Part shown: positions 9,401-13,194 of the stretch, piece after piece
Numbering within the stretch: the stretch's first letter is position 1
Layout of the letters: every line of letters starts with the position of its first letter
Assembly: GCA_900128585.1 (NCBI GenBank)
Contig: LT642637.1
Location: forward strand, 1 to 13,194
DNA: 13,194 nt
Direction of reading: 5' to 3'
Source of the DNA: Stramenopiles sp. TOSAG23-3
Lineage: Eukaryota; Sar
Translations under genes and position numbers: made by a program
The notes under the pieces: model-generated
Database searches by the model: none
What the model was told of the DNA's origin: nothing
Seen by the model: the letters and a program-made list of their open reading frames with translations, nothing else

Positions 9401-10797
9401 TTTTTCGATTCGTAGGTTTTTTTTTCTACGTTTAATTCTGCAAATGCAAGTCTGCGGAAAAGTACAATTTGCTCGAACGTGAAATTTCTCTCTAGGGACT
9501 CCAGGCCCCCATTTTCCGTGAATTTCGCTAACCATGGAGCCCCGAGCTTCCTTTTTCGCAGCTGAATATAACGCCGTTGTTCCAAAATTAGCCTCATTAC
9601 ACTACGCCACGACAGACGCCCTCGTCTGTAAACTAAATGAGGCAGACCCACGCGAGCAGGATCTAAGTGCACCTTAATGCAGTGGAAGGCATACTTCCAC
9701 CATTTTCGTGGCGCTTGAAGAGGCGACATGTCTGGTCTGCGTCCTTGCAACTGCAGGCGCAGCGTGTAGACATCGCTAGTTTGGATCTTGCTTAAGACAT
9801 AAAATATATCTTTGAGGTGACTATCTTTCATTCTCACATTAATCTGTTCAACAGATGCCTCCACAGTATATTTGAAACAACCACTCGAAGCTGCCTGACT
9901 GTCGCACTTGTACCTAGATTGCGAGTTGGTGACACTCACTCTTACTTCAACGGAAGCCGGATCTACAAGGAATACCCTGGATTCTTCTGGAAGAGAGGAG
10001 AAAATTTCTAGCCAGTTTTTTTTCGGGTTTCCCTGACCAGCTTTGAATGCTTCGATCTGTTTTAGAGTGTCAGTGTTTGCTGTGTAGCAGGAGATTTTGT
10101 TCGCAAAGCCTAGTTTTCTTGTTAGCTCGTCAGCGTCCATGGTGGTCTGTTTCCGCTTGCTGCCGCTTTGTTCAGACGACACAGAGCAAGGTTGCCACCT
10201 CTCGTTAACCCTTTGCAACCCAATTTCCTTTACGTGAACCCCAAAGAGGATCGGCCTACCAAGACGCGTATTAACATCAAAAAAACTAACATTCAAATTA
10301 GTAATGGAAACGTGCAAGTTGTTGAAGAGGCGCTGCAGCATGCGGGTCCGAAACGTTCCGTCGGAATTGCCTGTATCCTTGCTCGTTTTTGAGGATTTGG
10401 TCTCTTGGTTCCAAGTGCCTTCGTATATATGTTCTTCATAAATCTCAAAAGTTTTTAATTTTCTTTTCTTCACCCCCTGAATTCGTTCCACTGCAACCGC
10501 TGGATCTTCTGCCCCAGGAAAAATTACACCAATATTTATATTTTCTATATTTACAAGCACCGGCTTTCCACCCGCCGACAAGTTTCTTAAATTCAAAAAA
10601 TTGATTTCCAACTTCCCTATTCGTGAGCCTTTTGCAACTTTTAACGGCAAGCCCGTCCATTCTAGCAAATTTTCCTTTACAATAACATTGTTAAGAACTA
10701 CCTTGCCCTTCCGGAGAGCCACATTCAAATCACCAGTGTCTTCAACTATCTCACTGAGGTACGCTTTCAACACTTTTGAAAGCACAGCAGCCCACAT
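406..10797 (-). CDS. VPS13: VPS13 family bridge-like lipid transfer protein (chorein)
   Basis: VPS13 proteins are rod-shaped hydrophobic channels that move bulk phospholipid between organelles at membrane contact sites. The frame has no interruption and gives 3463 aa (yeast Vps13 is 3144, human VPS13A 3174). The start is the ATG at 10797: the only longer option begins with TTG, just after an in-frame TAA at 10818-10816. Domains seen: chorein N-terminus about 1-105 (WAAVLSKVLKAYLSEIVED, then the G-K-V-V-L-N-N strand); the conserved helical block around W366-W367 to about 460; beta-groove region about 460-2000; VAB adaptor-binding domain about 2000-2770; Arg/Ser-rich linker about 2765-2835; VPS13_C beta segment from about 2840; ATG2_C-like amphipathic region about 3110-3302 (GNPAGLVRGLGTG, then FFYEPAQGL); PH-like domain about 3350-3455. 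The VAB domain shows its six family Asn residues at N2006, N2134, N2254, N2381, N2568 and N2696. No UBA or lectin domain (VPS13D-like extras) was seen. It may be one of several paralogs. Confidence 0.97.
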   Translation of the reverse strand: MWAAVLSKVLKAYLSEIVEDTGDLNVALRKGKVVLNNVIVKENLLEWTGLPLKVAKGSRIGKLEINFLNLRNLSAGGKPVLVNIENINIGVIFPGAEDPAVAVERIQGVKKRKLKTFEIYEEHIYEGTWNQETKSSKTSKDTGNSDGTFRTRMLQRLFNNLHVSITNLNVSFFDVNTRLGRPILFGVHVKEIGLQRVNERWQPCSVSSEQSGSKRKQTTMDADELTRKLGFANKISCYTANTDTLKQIEAFKAGQGNPKKNWLEIFSSLPEESRVFLVDPASVEVRVSVTNSQSRYKCDSQAASSGCFKYTVEASVEQINVRMKDSHLKDIFYVLSKIQTSDVYTLRLQLQGRRPDMSPLQAPRKWWKYAFHCIKVHLDPARVGLPHLVYRRGRLSWRSVMRLILEQRRYIQLRKRKLGAPWLAKFTENGGLESLERNFTFEQIVLFRRLAFAELNVEKKTYESKKHGTNMRKVLKIKRSRDKSKHLLSDQQRLQLYEEMLDSEHAMNRTGNGVATGLRPGNNLKKIFPYNILSVELRMKTVSISFLNETTVSEEKFRNKNDGFMTIGFEAILFKITTQSHDPLNFASVASMGYSMRLNCRSMKATDIFNPGSVFPPLMTYDIASEDDEDLFTFSITQKSNMFSKNEVDVRGKAAPIQIVFTPELSSEIKRFLFCVEDNLQFSSESLTKVSAQQIRASIEAKVAVDVNVSIGAPKIIFPADLNDDTMPVFVLDMGVILFASENNVRLSASEYLTEYPEVAEAIDSEVCDFYKLLIIDFGIFVFENANDLKIQNRTLEILNLSNIVTAVNVSLVPEDDRIPLVSTNCELPELVLGVSRRHFSIFVEMFESYCNHLSHANVSIIGTVEDYLPKNPIEIKGNWKNANEVKKGFNGDVRSPIGKILYTNRICSQKLSLIVHALEGNGELFHLNILDVLLNRVSRSFDSSISLNISKIDAVDCQETVNPTFFRLLPISVKDEQAQDANKDVGAAKLTLFACNPVSSNFSGLTTYLSIGMGKVEINWNHETVSKLISLASDRKKSTANPLQQETASSESGKIKHKLHEQYHSGSVLISCNVMFVDLYLNESCSNRSITKIALAKSNFDYQVLQNCDSSLIVKVGSISMYDTSLRNHGGHIPPKVDLNENILDAPSNSSKTITPRMFGLKKNEDAFLDIQYRHTQVRDTVVIKAGSVELVFLHTLFVRIVEYVDSGITGVVAAFVAREARAVFEEIHPPLNQLSLEAVVDHPIIVLPAVRHSYDPVRDDKFKIDMGKLKVIKNEAKAVGAYKVFISDASLVSSAKGTGQFWKNDVKMVDNFSTSIEVEIKPNGWTSANVSPNFFVDGVAHKIPSNNVSVFVEVSNIEMVASQSQFAMLENFFAWNCVDWRQGKAKHAAPKLPLFADAAQQNAYNLVMDNRPNVVKLLIHVETSSLFMQRGWGRHMMSSSCPPKVLFRMDIFGVKINLRHYIGRVMKISATVNDCTLRDLGAEFSRDKLEKKSETDQIVFSFHRVSEIPCEINLTKYPAADLDLKVTLRDFCSTIYLPTALTFVNFFVSAHDYDEGGCDAGCQVFYRLPEEKITAGERHGIISECFDDYTFNILLNGTDPNGADKLYHRLSKSFIRSHQRVHRFVNRKISTSLLVKFTNAKISVVDTELSKVPFKERPALVFVGDFKVTAARDRKASSKMQVDLNGIQICQKFANLETEHPIVEDCEIVFNFSQYVFAPEEAKIDNKRSVSKKPVYYDQLEIKVEQFNCTLGIPHIQVILKIAQSLLDLFNRTEEMKDRSITSFCPTAVDHSLVNTTRWTIISPESFGRYSERLNAPVLEIQRISEQVGRESDINVVMNASNMRVIIVSDSYKRGNTVPILRMRISNACAKVALPSGQDKAIKILFLDSMKGNSIAHSDKKLRTGISVYVYNPNVVTWEPLLEPWAFSVDCCFPHDGETFDSGHRPSRVDVRSSEDFCLNLSHAFVTLFHMWWESELSLIGVNDDNIKIIEPSSTLHYEYSLENATGLPLQFDHNGMTKKVDVVPGGVAPFSFPQTLIHEKWYENPWTNIQGAAISVDLNLPVKQLQKVQVQKIGRFVYDLQSIESNLGHETSELEKMFLKKEWTLPKVLCDVSLQGGSLMVRLASLTRVVNKTSTALEVLLCGGPAAAVVKILRPMESYSLPIHLMHHGRLTVRPVGAESYTDYLWWEGVDLFPLFSGVSDDAVTKNVLCSAENCETADWVAYIKCFQIKATNSQQNYFELILFSPVKLVNALPYPIFLRMKSNKSQVQLWNGLLQAGCSTEVNCSPLQENDLTLFFSFNGSVWSKEAHIEDWRRIEKRKAFLRKNREVEVAVPPDNSITVPWPTSLRKVKPLRLCIDNSIKDFGREVVLFCPYWLINRSMLSLSYAGDNPVETKVENPVEFSTHEFQSKPRKLIKRLSFSEFLSPVKHKESSTDAAESSPDAAESAQDPEPKRPERKSKSDGNARPILYASSDRLSIAVDGADFSEHFSINTAGTDGCVSCVERKGNAVSRLLSSASQKGGITKHLSSHIIRRLYQIGVSIRSAPGVFRRSTMVIFAPKYFVINRMKQNLQVTQAQIHRTTNFVAEQNMANVSLYQNEMLNLKPGTGEPFHWYKADVSSAEAFEIVVRIEGDGWLWSGSFSIANVRGMAIKLRNRITGEIVVIRIQIKSEDTTSYILIADENDSFPLYKFVNRSDELIHFHQKSISGDNGVVERIFPGESKIFGWDFPSEPNKLLILSNRSGLGQTEYRLDEIGMKKSILGAPSGKRRTRIDVYTEVHGPTKALIFNGRAKARQARAGTLASAPSSVKTSARLRSPSDGAVGRPVTVEQSGKSGNTCKLIFTVGLSNAKICLINADPQEVALISLMDMVVVYGKWTQKDQTLEFLLKDMQIDNQLTMSIFPVLLTPIPNRNNKLPFFHMSVAKPHVNDEVEFFSYVSLLVQEFQISIDRDSLEILGEFVFSIGDILEATRVRSTDTETTGKEEFDPFKVGLVNLNLSDTLFKAVNSDEEIRTEIYYRIFNPHRQVYVQLMHLHPLKMRLKFAATTQRNLDYARDHRYPRVADEMYGKSILPPSLLSLLVDIDNAPIRMNAMLHTDVFVDLNTLRTSIQQHYIGQAKADLYRIIGAVDVLGNPAGLVRGLGTGMADFFYEPAQGLIRSPGAFGLGLARGTYSLVSGIVGGALNTASKLSGGVGSGLAQLSFDSAYKEKRKILKHEEAPKDIAEGVIYGTKALGKGLFLGVTGLVVQPYEGAKSAGVHGFLKGVAKGIVGIAIKPTVGVLDSASNLTQGISGTATALMLKPRLIRLRRPRLMYSRDRILKVYKEEEAYVKELMESVLSHRPFEASKGFHPNFYVTHVGLPYAKLLLVTTEFVALWSCQAFLDGLDNSPKITWSIRLKDVTHINVTTSGKAVTLSKKVLFKNKGKLMYKISNFIIPSGSEITTAAVLSRLHTVVLQSQEEGR
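3449..3490 (-). repeat. 21-bp tandem duplication inside the VPS13 VAB insert
   Basis: Two adjacent 21-bp units (3449-3469 and 3470-3490) differ at about three positions. A partial third begins at 3491 (GATGATTCT). In protein they give overlapping heptads of the form S-S-[TP]-D-A-A-E, then S-A-Q-D-P-E-P. They lie in an acidic stretch, flanked by basic ones, that enlarges the gap between VAB repeats 4 and 5. The length is a multiple of three, so the frame is kept. Confidence 0.85.
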
Positions 10798-11012
10798 ACC
10801 ATTCTCCTCTAACAATTACGTAGAGGCAAGGATAACAATCTGTTAGAATACAAAAGATAAAAAAATGACGTAGTTTGCAAAATCTAAATGCCACAAAAAC
10901 AAATACTTTTTAAGAAATTCAACTTCTGTTCCGAAGCGGGGAAAGGATATCGTCCACTTTTTCTCTACAACGTGTCAAGCGTGCTTTTGTATTTTGTTTT
11001 CTTCAACACAAA

Positions 11013-11030
11013 ATTATTATTATTATTATT
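11013..11030. repeat. (ATT)6 microsatellite
   Basis: Six uninterrupted ATT units, 14 bp to the left of the long CTT tract. Similar short ATT/AAT runs occur around 11299-11310 and at 12782-12801, always in spacers. Confidence 0.9.
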
Positions 11031-11044
11031 AATTACTTTTTTTT

Positions 11045-11056
11045 TCTTCCTCTTCT

Positions 11057-11088
<32 letters not shown>

Positions 11089-11147
11089 TTCTTCTTCTTC
11101 TTCTTCTTCTTCTTCTTCTTCTTCTTCTTTTCTTCTTCTTCTTCTTC
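11045..11147. repeat. (CTT)n / (GAA)n microsatellite, about 100 bp
   Basis: An almost pure pyrimidine tract on the plus strand. It starts with CCTC-interrupted units, runs through 21 perfect CTT units at 11067-11129, slips phase around 11128-11131 (TTTT), then continues with CTT units to 11147. On the strand that is sense for VPS13 it reads GAA. It lies about 250-350 bp upstream of the VPS13 ATG and 185 bp beyond the stop of the calpain-like gene. Long GAA/TTC tracts are known to form triplex (H-DNA) and to impede transcription, as in human FXN; whether this one does is unknown. Confidence 0.95.
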
Positions 11148-11332
11148 ACAAGGACACAGTATTGGTAGTACATTAAAATAAATTTTGTGATTTGAAAATT
11201 TAAAATTATACTGTCGTATACTTCGTATTTTCTGAGTACAAATATGATAGGGTATTTAGTATCATTAGTATACAATGGGATAAGATGAGGGTCGGTCCAT
11301 TATTATTAATAGTAAAATTTTTGTTGACTGTT

Positions 11333-12580
11333 TTACTCTTTCTTCTTTGAGCTTTGTTGTATGTTAAAATCATTCCCTGTACTCGTTACGATTTTTGGAA
11401 AAGTCTTCTGCCGGCTGCTTTTTCTCGCATTTCTCGTCCTTTTCATATCACTCAATTGACATATATACCACGTCGCGTCATTTAATGCGCCCCAATCCAC
11501 AACAGTGTCGTCGAAATGGACCGTGCGCGTTGGGTGCTGTTGATCAGTTTTTGAAAGCTTTGAGCAAACGTGTATTCCAAAATCTATCCCGTCGACCGTG
11601 CCCTCTTCTACTTCAACCGCTACGATGTCTCCATCTGCAAAATGAGCCAATAACGTCATCCACAGTCTGCTGACAGACAACGTCTCGCCAGCACACAAGA
11701 CATTGGTCGCACATCCCGTCAATGCATAAACTATATTGGTAAATTCCAAAGATGGGAGGTTCTCATACCCGCCCGCAAAAGCTGCGATCCCCTTTTCTAG
11801 CAGCACCGGCCAGCATTCTCCTTCCGAAGAACCCCCCCAATCATCATTATTTCCAAATATTGGGACCACATCACTAATATTATACGACATAATCTTCCCC
11901 GCGTCGTACAGCCGAACATTGTACACTGAAGGTAGTCCCCCAATGGGTTTATTTCCACCAGGGAACGTGGCAGTATATCGTGTATCTTCAGCGCTTTCCA
12001 CTCTTTCTTCAGCCGCGACTATGCAGTCCTTAATCGTAAACGATGAGTGTGACAGGACCCGAAATGCCGAGTACATGTTCAAAAATATTTCACTCCTCAA
12101 TCCTTTTGAAATTCGGTGCATTTTACGGCCAGAGTAGAAAAGTACGGCGGGCTCACGCAAATATTCCGGGACGTTTTGGTCAACAACTACTCTAGGAGCC
12201 CTCTCCCAGGTTACAGGATAACCGCATAGTGCTTGAGGAAACTTGAACTCTTTGCGACTTTTGGAGATTTCCATCATAGTAAAACTAGCATTCTTTTCAG
12301 GCTCATCTGCAACTTTCAACGACCCTTTTTTATGTACAGATACAGCAACTTCGTCCGGCTCTATACATTCCGGCTCATGATGACTGGTCGAGCGACCAGA
12401 GTGAACCGGCTGGGCTGGACGCTCCTGGACCCCACTACTTTTAGCGAAACAGCAAGAAAATATACTTTTCGGCATATTGTCGTTGGTATCTTTCAGGCTT
12501 TTCGCGATGAAAGAAAACAGACGAAGCGGGTTAATTAAAAAAAAAAGGAAGAAAAAAAGAAGTGTAGACGATCCACTCAT
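11333..12580 (-). CDS. Calpain-like (peptidase C2 fold) protein, probably catalytically degenerate
   Basis: A 415-aa frame, starting at ATG 12580 and ending in TAA. Calpains are calcium-dependent cysteine proteases of the cytosol. The family match rests on three blocks: VYNVRLYDAGKIMSYNISDV (219-238) matches the F-x-x-W-G-E-W-V-x-V-V-V-D-D block; CWPVLLEKGIAAFAGGYENL (256-275) matches W-x-A-L-L-E-K-A-Y-A-K-x-x-G-x-Y-E-A-L; and the ALTGCATNV segment (286-294) precedes an LWMTLLAHFADGD helix. C186 in IKDCIVAA fits the catalytic Cys, and H337 in FGIHV fits the catalytic His (151 residues apart; 157 in calpain-2). The site of the catalytic Asn, 24 residues on, reads VDWG instead of NPWG, and the oxyanion Gln six before the Cys is Ser. 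No C2-like, CBSW or EF-hand domain follows. A second start at Met36 (12475-12473, A at -3) would drop a Phe/Leu-rich hydrophobic N-terminus and begin MPKSIFSCC, with a possible palmitoylation pair. The true N-terminus is undecided. Confidence 0.8.
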   Translation of the reverse strand: MSGSSTLLFFFLFFLINPLRLFSFIAKSLKDTNDNMPKSIFSCCFAKSSGVQERPAQPVHSGRSTSHHEPECIEPDEVAVSVHKKGSLKVADEPEKNASFTMMEISKSRKEFKFPQALCGYPVTWERAPRVVVDQNVPEYLREPAVLFYSGRKMHRISKGLRSEIFLNMYSAFRVLSHSSFTIKDCIVAAEERVESAEDTRYTATFPGGNKPIGGLPSVYNVRLYDAGKIMSYNISDVVPIFGNNDDWGGSSEGECWPVLLEKGIAAFAGGYENLPSLEFTNIVYALTGCATNVLCAGETLSVSRLWMTLLAHFADGDIVAVEVEEGTVDGIDFGIHVCSKLSKTDQQHPTRTVHFDDTVVDWGALNDATWYICQLSDMKRTRNARKSSRQKTFPKIVTSTGNDFNIQQSSKKKE

Positions 12581-12706
12581 AGGTATTAATAATACAGGTA
12601 GGTTCGGATTCGGAAGTCATCTAATTTGCATCCCTTCTTCGGTCTAAAATTATAACAACAACTATTCTTATTATTTTTTGTTGGTAGTAATAAGTACGGG
12701 TACGGT

Positions 12707-12730
12707 GGAACGGGTATTACGGAACGGGTA
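12707..12730. repeat. GGAACGGGTA direct repeat
   Basis: GGAACGGGTA occurs at 12707-12716 and 12721-12730, 14 bp apart. Related GTACGGGTACGG sequence lies just to the left. The cluster (12695-12732) is clearly more G-rich on the plus strand than its AT-rich surroundings and lies in the shared upstream region of two divergent genes, so it could be a protein-binding cluster. Confidence 0.7.
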
Positions 12731-12781
12731 GGGAATAACAATAGTAGTCTTTCTAATATTATATATACGGTATGATAGTAA

Positions 12782-12801
12782 AATAATAATAATAATAATA
12801 T
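12782..12801. repeat. (AAT)6 microsatellite
   Basis: Six perfect AAT units followed by AT, inside the divergent spacer. It has the same repeat class as the ATT run upstream of VPS13. Confidence 0.9.
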
Positions 12802-13047
12802 TCTTCAACAAAAAACGCGATTGATTGAATGAAACGAATATTGAAATAGATTTTGAACGGGAAGTAGATTGAAGAAGTCACATGAATGAAATTAGCAACA
12901 TCCAGGTTGTTGTATCTACAGCAAACTAATATTTTATAACAAGCATTTTGCACAAACCAAAGGTGCAGACAACTTCTTAGAATCTGTTTGAAGGAGTCTT
13001 ATGTTCCTCAAAGGAAAGAGGCAGTAGAATTAACCGAGGTGTTAGCA

Positions 13048-13194
13048 ATGTTAGTTAAGATCCTGGCACTCTTCGTGTTGTTGGGCACGTCGGTGCGTGC
13101 GGTAAATCCTGTTTTAGGAAAAGATGAGGCAAAAAATGTTTTTCAAATTATTGATGCGAATGGGGACGGGAAAATTTCGCCTTTAGAGCTACGA
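13048..13194 (+). CDS. Secreted or ER-luminal EF-hand calcium-binding protein, N-terminal part (runs off right edge)
   Basis: The 49 codons from ATG 13048 are open to the end of the window. Residues 1-18 form a typical signal peptide: Lys4, then a hydrophobic core (ILALFVLLG), then SVRA with Val and Ala at -3 and -1, giving a likely cut after Ala18. Residues 36-47 are a textbook EF-hand loop: D36, N38, D40, G41, I43 and E47 fill positions 1, 3, 5, 6, 8 and 12. The preceding helix is DEAKNVFQII. The start has G at -3 and is the only ATG placing a signal peptide directly before the EF-hand. The whole protein probably carries more EF-hands, as in calumenin/reticulocalbin-type luminal proteins, but only one is visible, so the subfamily stays open. 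It diverges from the calpain-like gene and may share its promoter region. Confidence 0.85.
   Translation, partial: MLVKILALFVLLGTSVRAVNPVLGKDEAKNVFQIIDANGDGKISPLELR

Larger units (their letters stand above)
10798..11332. other. Spacer between VPS13 and the calpain-like gene, holding the VPS13 promoter/5' UTR
   Basis: No gene is supported in these 535 bp. The two flanking genes run in the same direction (minus), so this must hold the 3' end of the calpain-like transcript and the promoter and 5' UTR of VPS13. A TGACGT (bZIP/CRE-like half) lies at 10866-10871, about 70 bp upstream of the VPS13 ATG; a single hexamer is not evidence of function. The centre is taken up by ATT and CTT microsatellites. 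Translations through them (poly-Phe, poly-Arg) are not genes. Confidence 0.7.
12581..13047. promoter_or_regulatory. Divergent intergenic region, putative bidirectional promoter
   Basis: These 467 bp separate the start codons of the minus-strand calpain-like gene and the plus-strand EF-hand gene, so both promoters and both 5' UTRs should lie here (572 bp if the calpain-like protein starts at Met36). The sequence is AT-rich. It holds a TATA-rich stretch at 12755-12767, G-rich repeated motifs at 12695-12732 and an (AAT)6 run. No gene is supported; a 64-residue minus-strand frame (12759-12953) is low-complexity and Tyr/Phe-rich. Promoter function is inferred only from layout. Confidence 0.6.

Noticed and set aside
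10798-10815. Six-residue N-terminal extension of VPS13
   Set aside because: It would start with TTG right after an in-frame TAA. The ATG at 10797 begins the chorein motif directly and has G at -3.
10888-11275. Frames encoding poly-Phe/Ser (plus) and poly-Arg/Lys (minus) through the CTT tract
   Set aside because: They are translations of the microsatellite with no conserved flanks.
12695-12770. Telomere-like or Reb1-like CGGGTA repeats
   Set aside because: Only two or three copies and no regular tandem array; kept only as a local direct repeat.
1-13194. Kinetoplastid origin (calpain-like pseudoproteases and intronless VPS13 would fit)
   Set aside because: Neighbouring genes switch strand repeatedly (+ - - +) over 13 kb, unlike the long one-direction arrays of kinetoplastids, and the spacer before VPS13 is purine-rich on its sense strand instead of pyrimidine-rich.
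1-13194. tRNA, rRNA, CRISPR, transposase or integrated virus
   Set aside because: No cloverleaf-like boxes, spaced repeats, terminal inverted repeats, or reverse transcriptase/integrase/transposase motifs were seen on reading.

Overview
The window looks like nuclear DNA from an intron-poor eukaryote, probably an alga or another protist. The main evidence is a single uninterrupted 10.4-kb reading frame on the minus strand that encodes a full-length VPS13 (chorein-family) bridge-like lipid transfer protein, a family found only in eukaryotes. The spacers are short (about 305, 535 and 467 bp), AT-rich, and carry trinucleotide microsatellites. The gene order is + / - / - / +, which argues against the long one-direction gene arrays of kinetoplastids. 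I cannot name the lineage. Red algae, oomycetes and other intron-poor protists all remain possible.

Layout, left to right. (1) Positions 2-100, plus strand: an open frame entering from the left edge, possibly the C-terminal tail of a protein with an AbfB-like (arabinose-binding beta-trefoil) motif; weakly supported. (2) Positions 101-405: an AT-rich spacer between converging genes, with a 41-bp-offset direct repeat and a TGTAA/TTACA near-palindrome. (3) Positions 406-10797, minus: VPS13, 3463 aa, with chorein N-terminus, long beta-groove region, six-repeat VAB domain with all six family asparagines, ATG2_C-like helical region and C-terminal PH-like domain. (4) Positions 10798-11332: the spacer upstream of VPS13, with an (ATT)6 run and about 100 bp of (CTT)n, which reads GAA on the VPS13 sense strand. 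(5) Positions 11333-12580, minus: a calpain-like (peptidase C2 fold) protein that keeps the candidate catalytic Cys and His at family spacing but has lost the oxyanion Gln and the catalytic Asn. (6) Positions 12581-13047: the divergent promoter region. (7) Position 13048 to the right edge, plus: the start of a secreted or ER-luminal EF-hand protein.

The genes do not form an obvious pathway or operon-like system. VPS13 is housekeeping machinery for lipid transfer at organelle contact sites. The calpain-like gene and the EF-hand gene diverge from one spacer, and both families are linked to calcium, but co-function is only a guess. I found no mobile element, RNA gene, CRISPR array or clearly new system. 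The best items for a second look are the degenerate calpain with an uncertain N-terminus, the long GAA/TTC tract next to VPS13, the VAB insert with its heptad duplication, and the possible AbfB tail.
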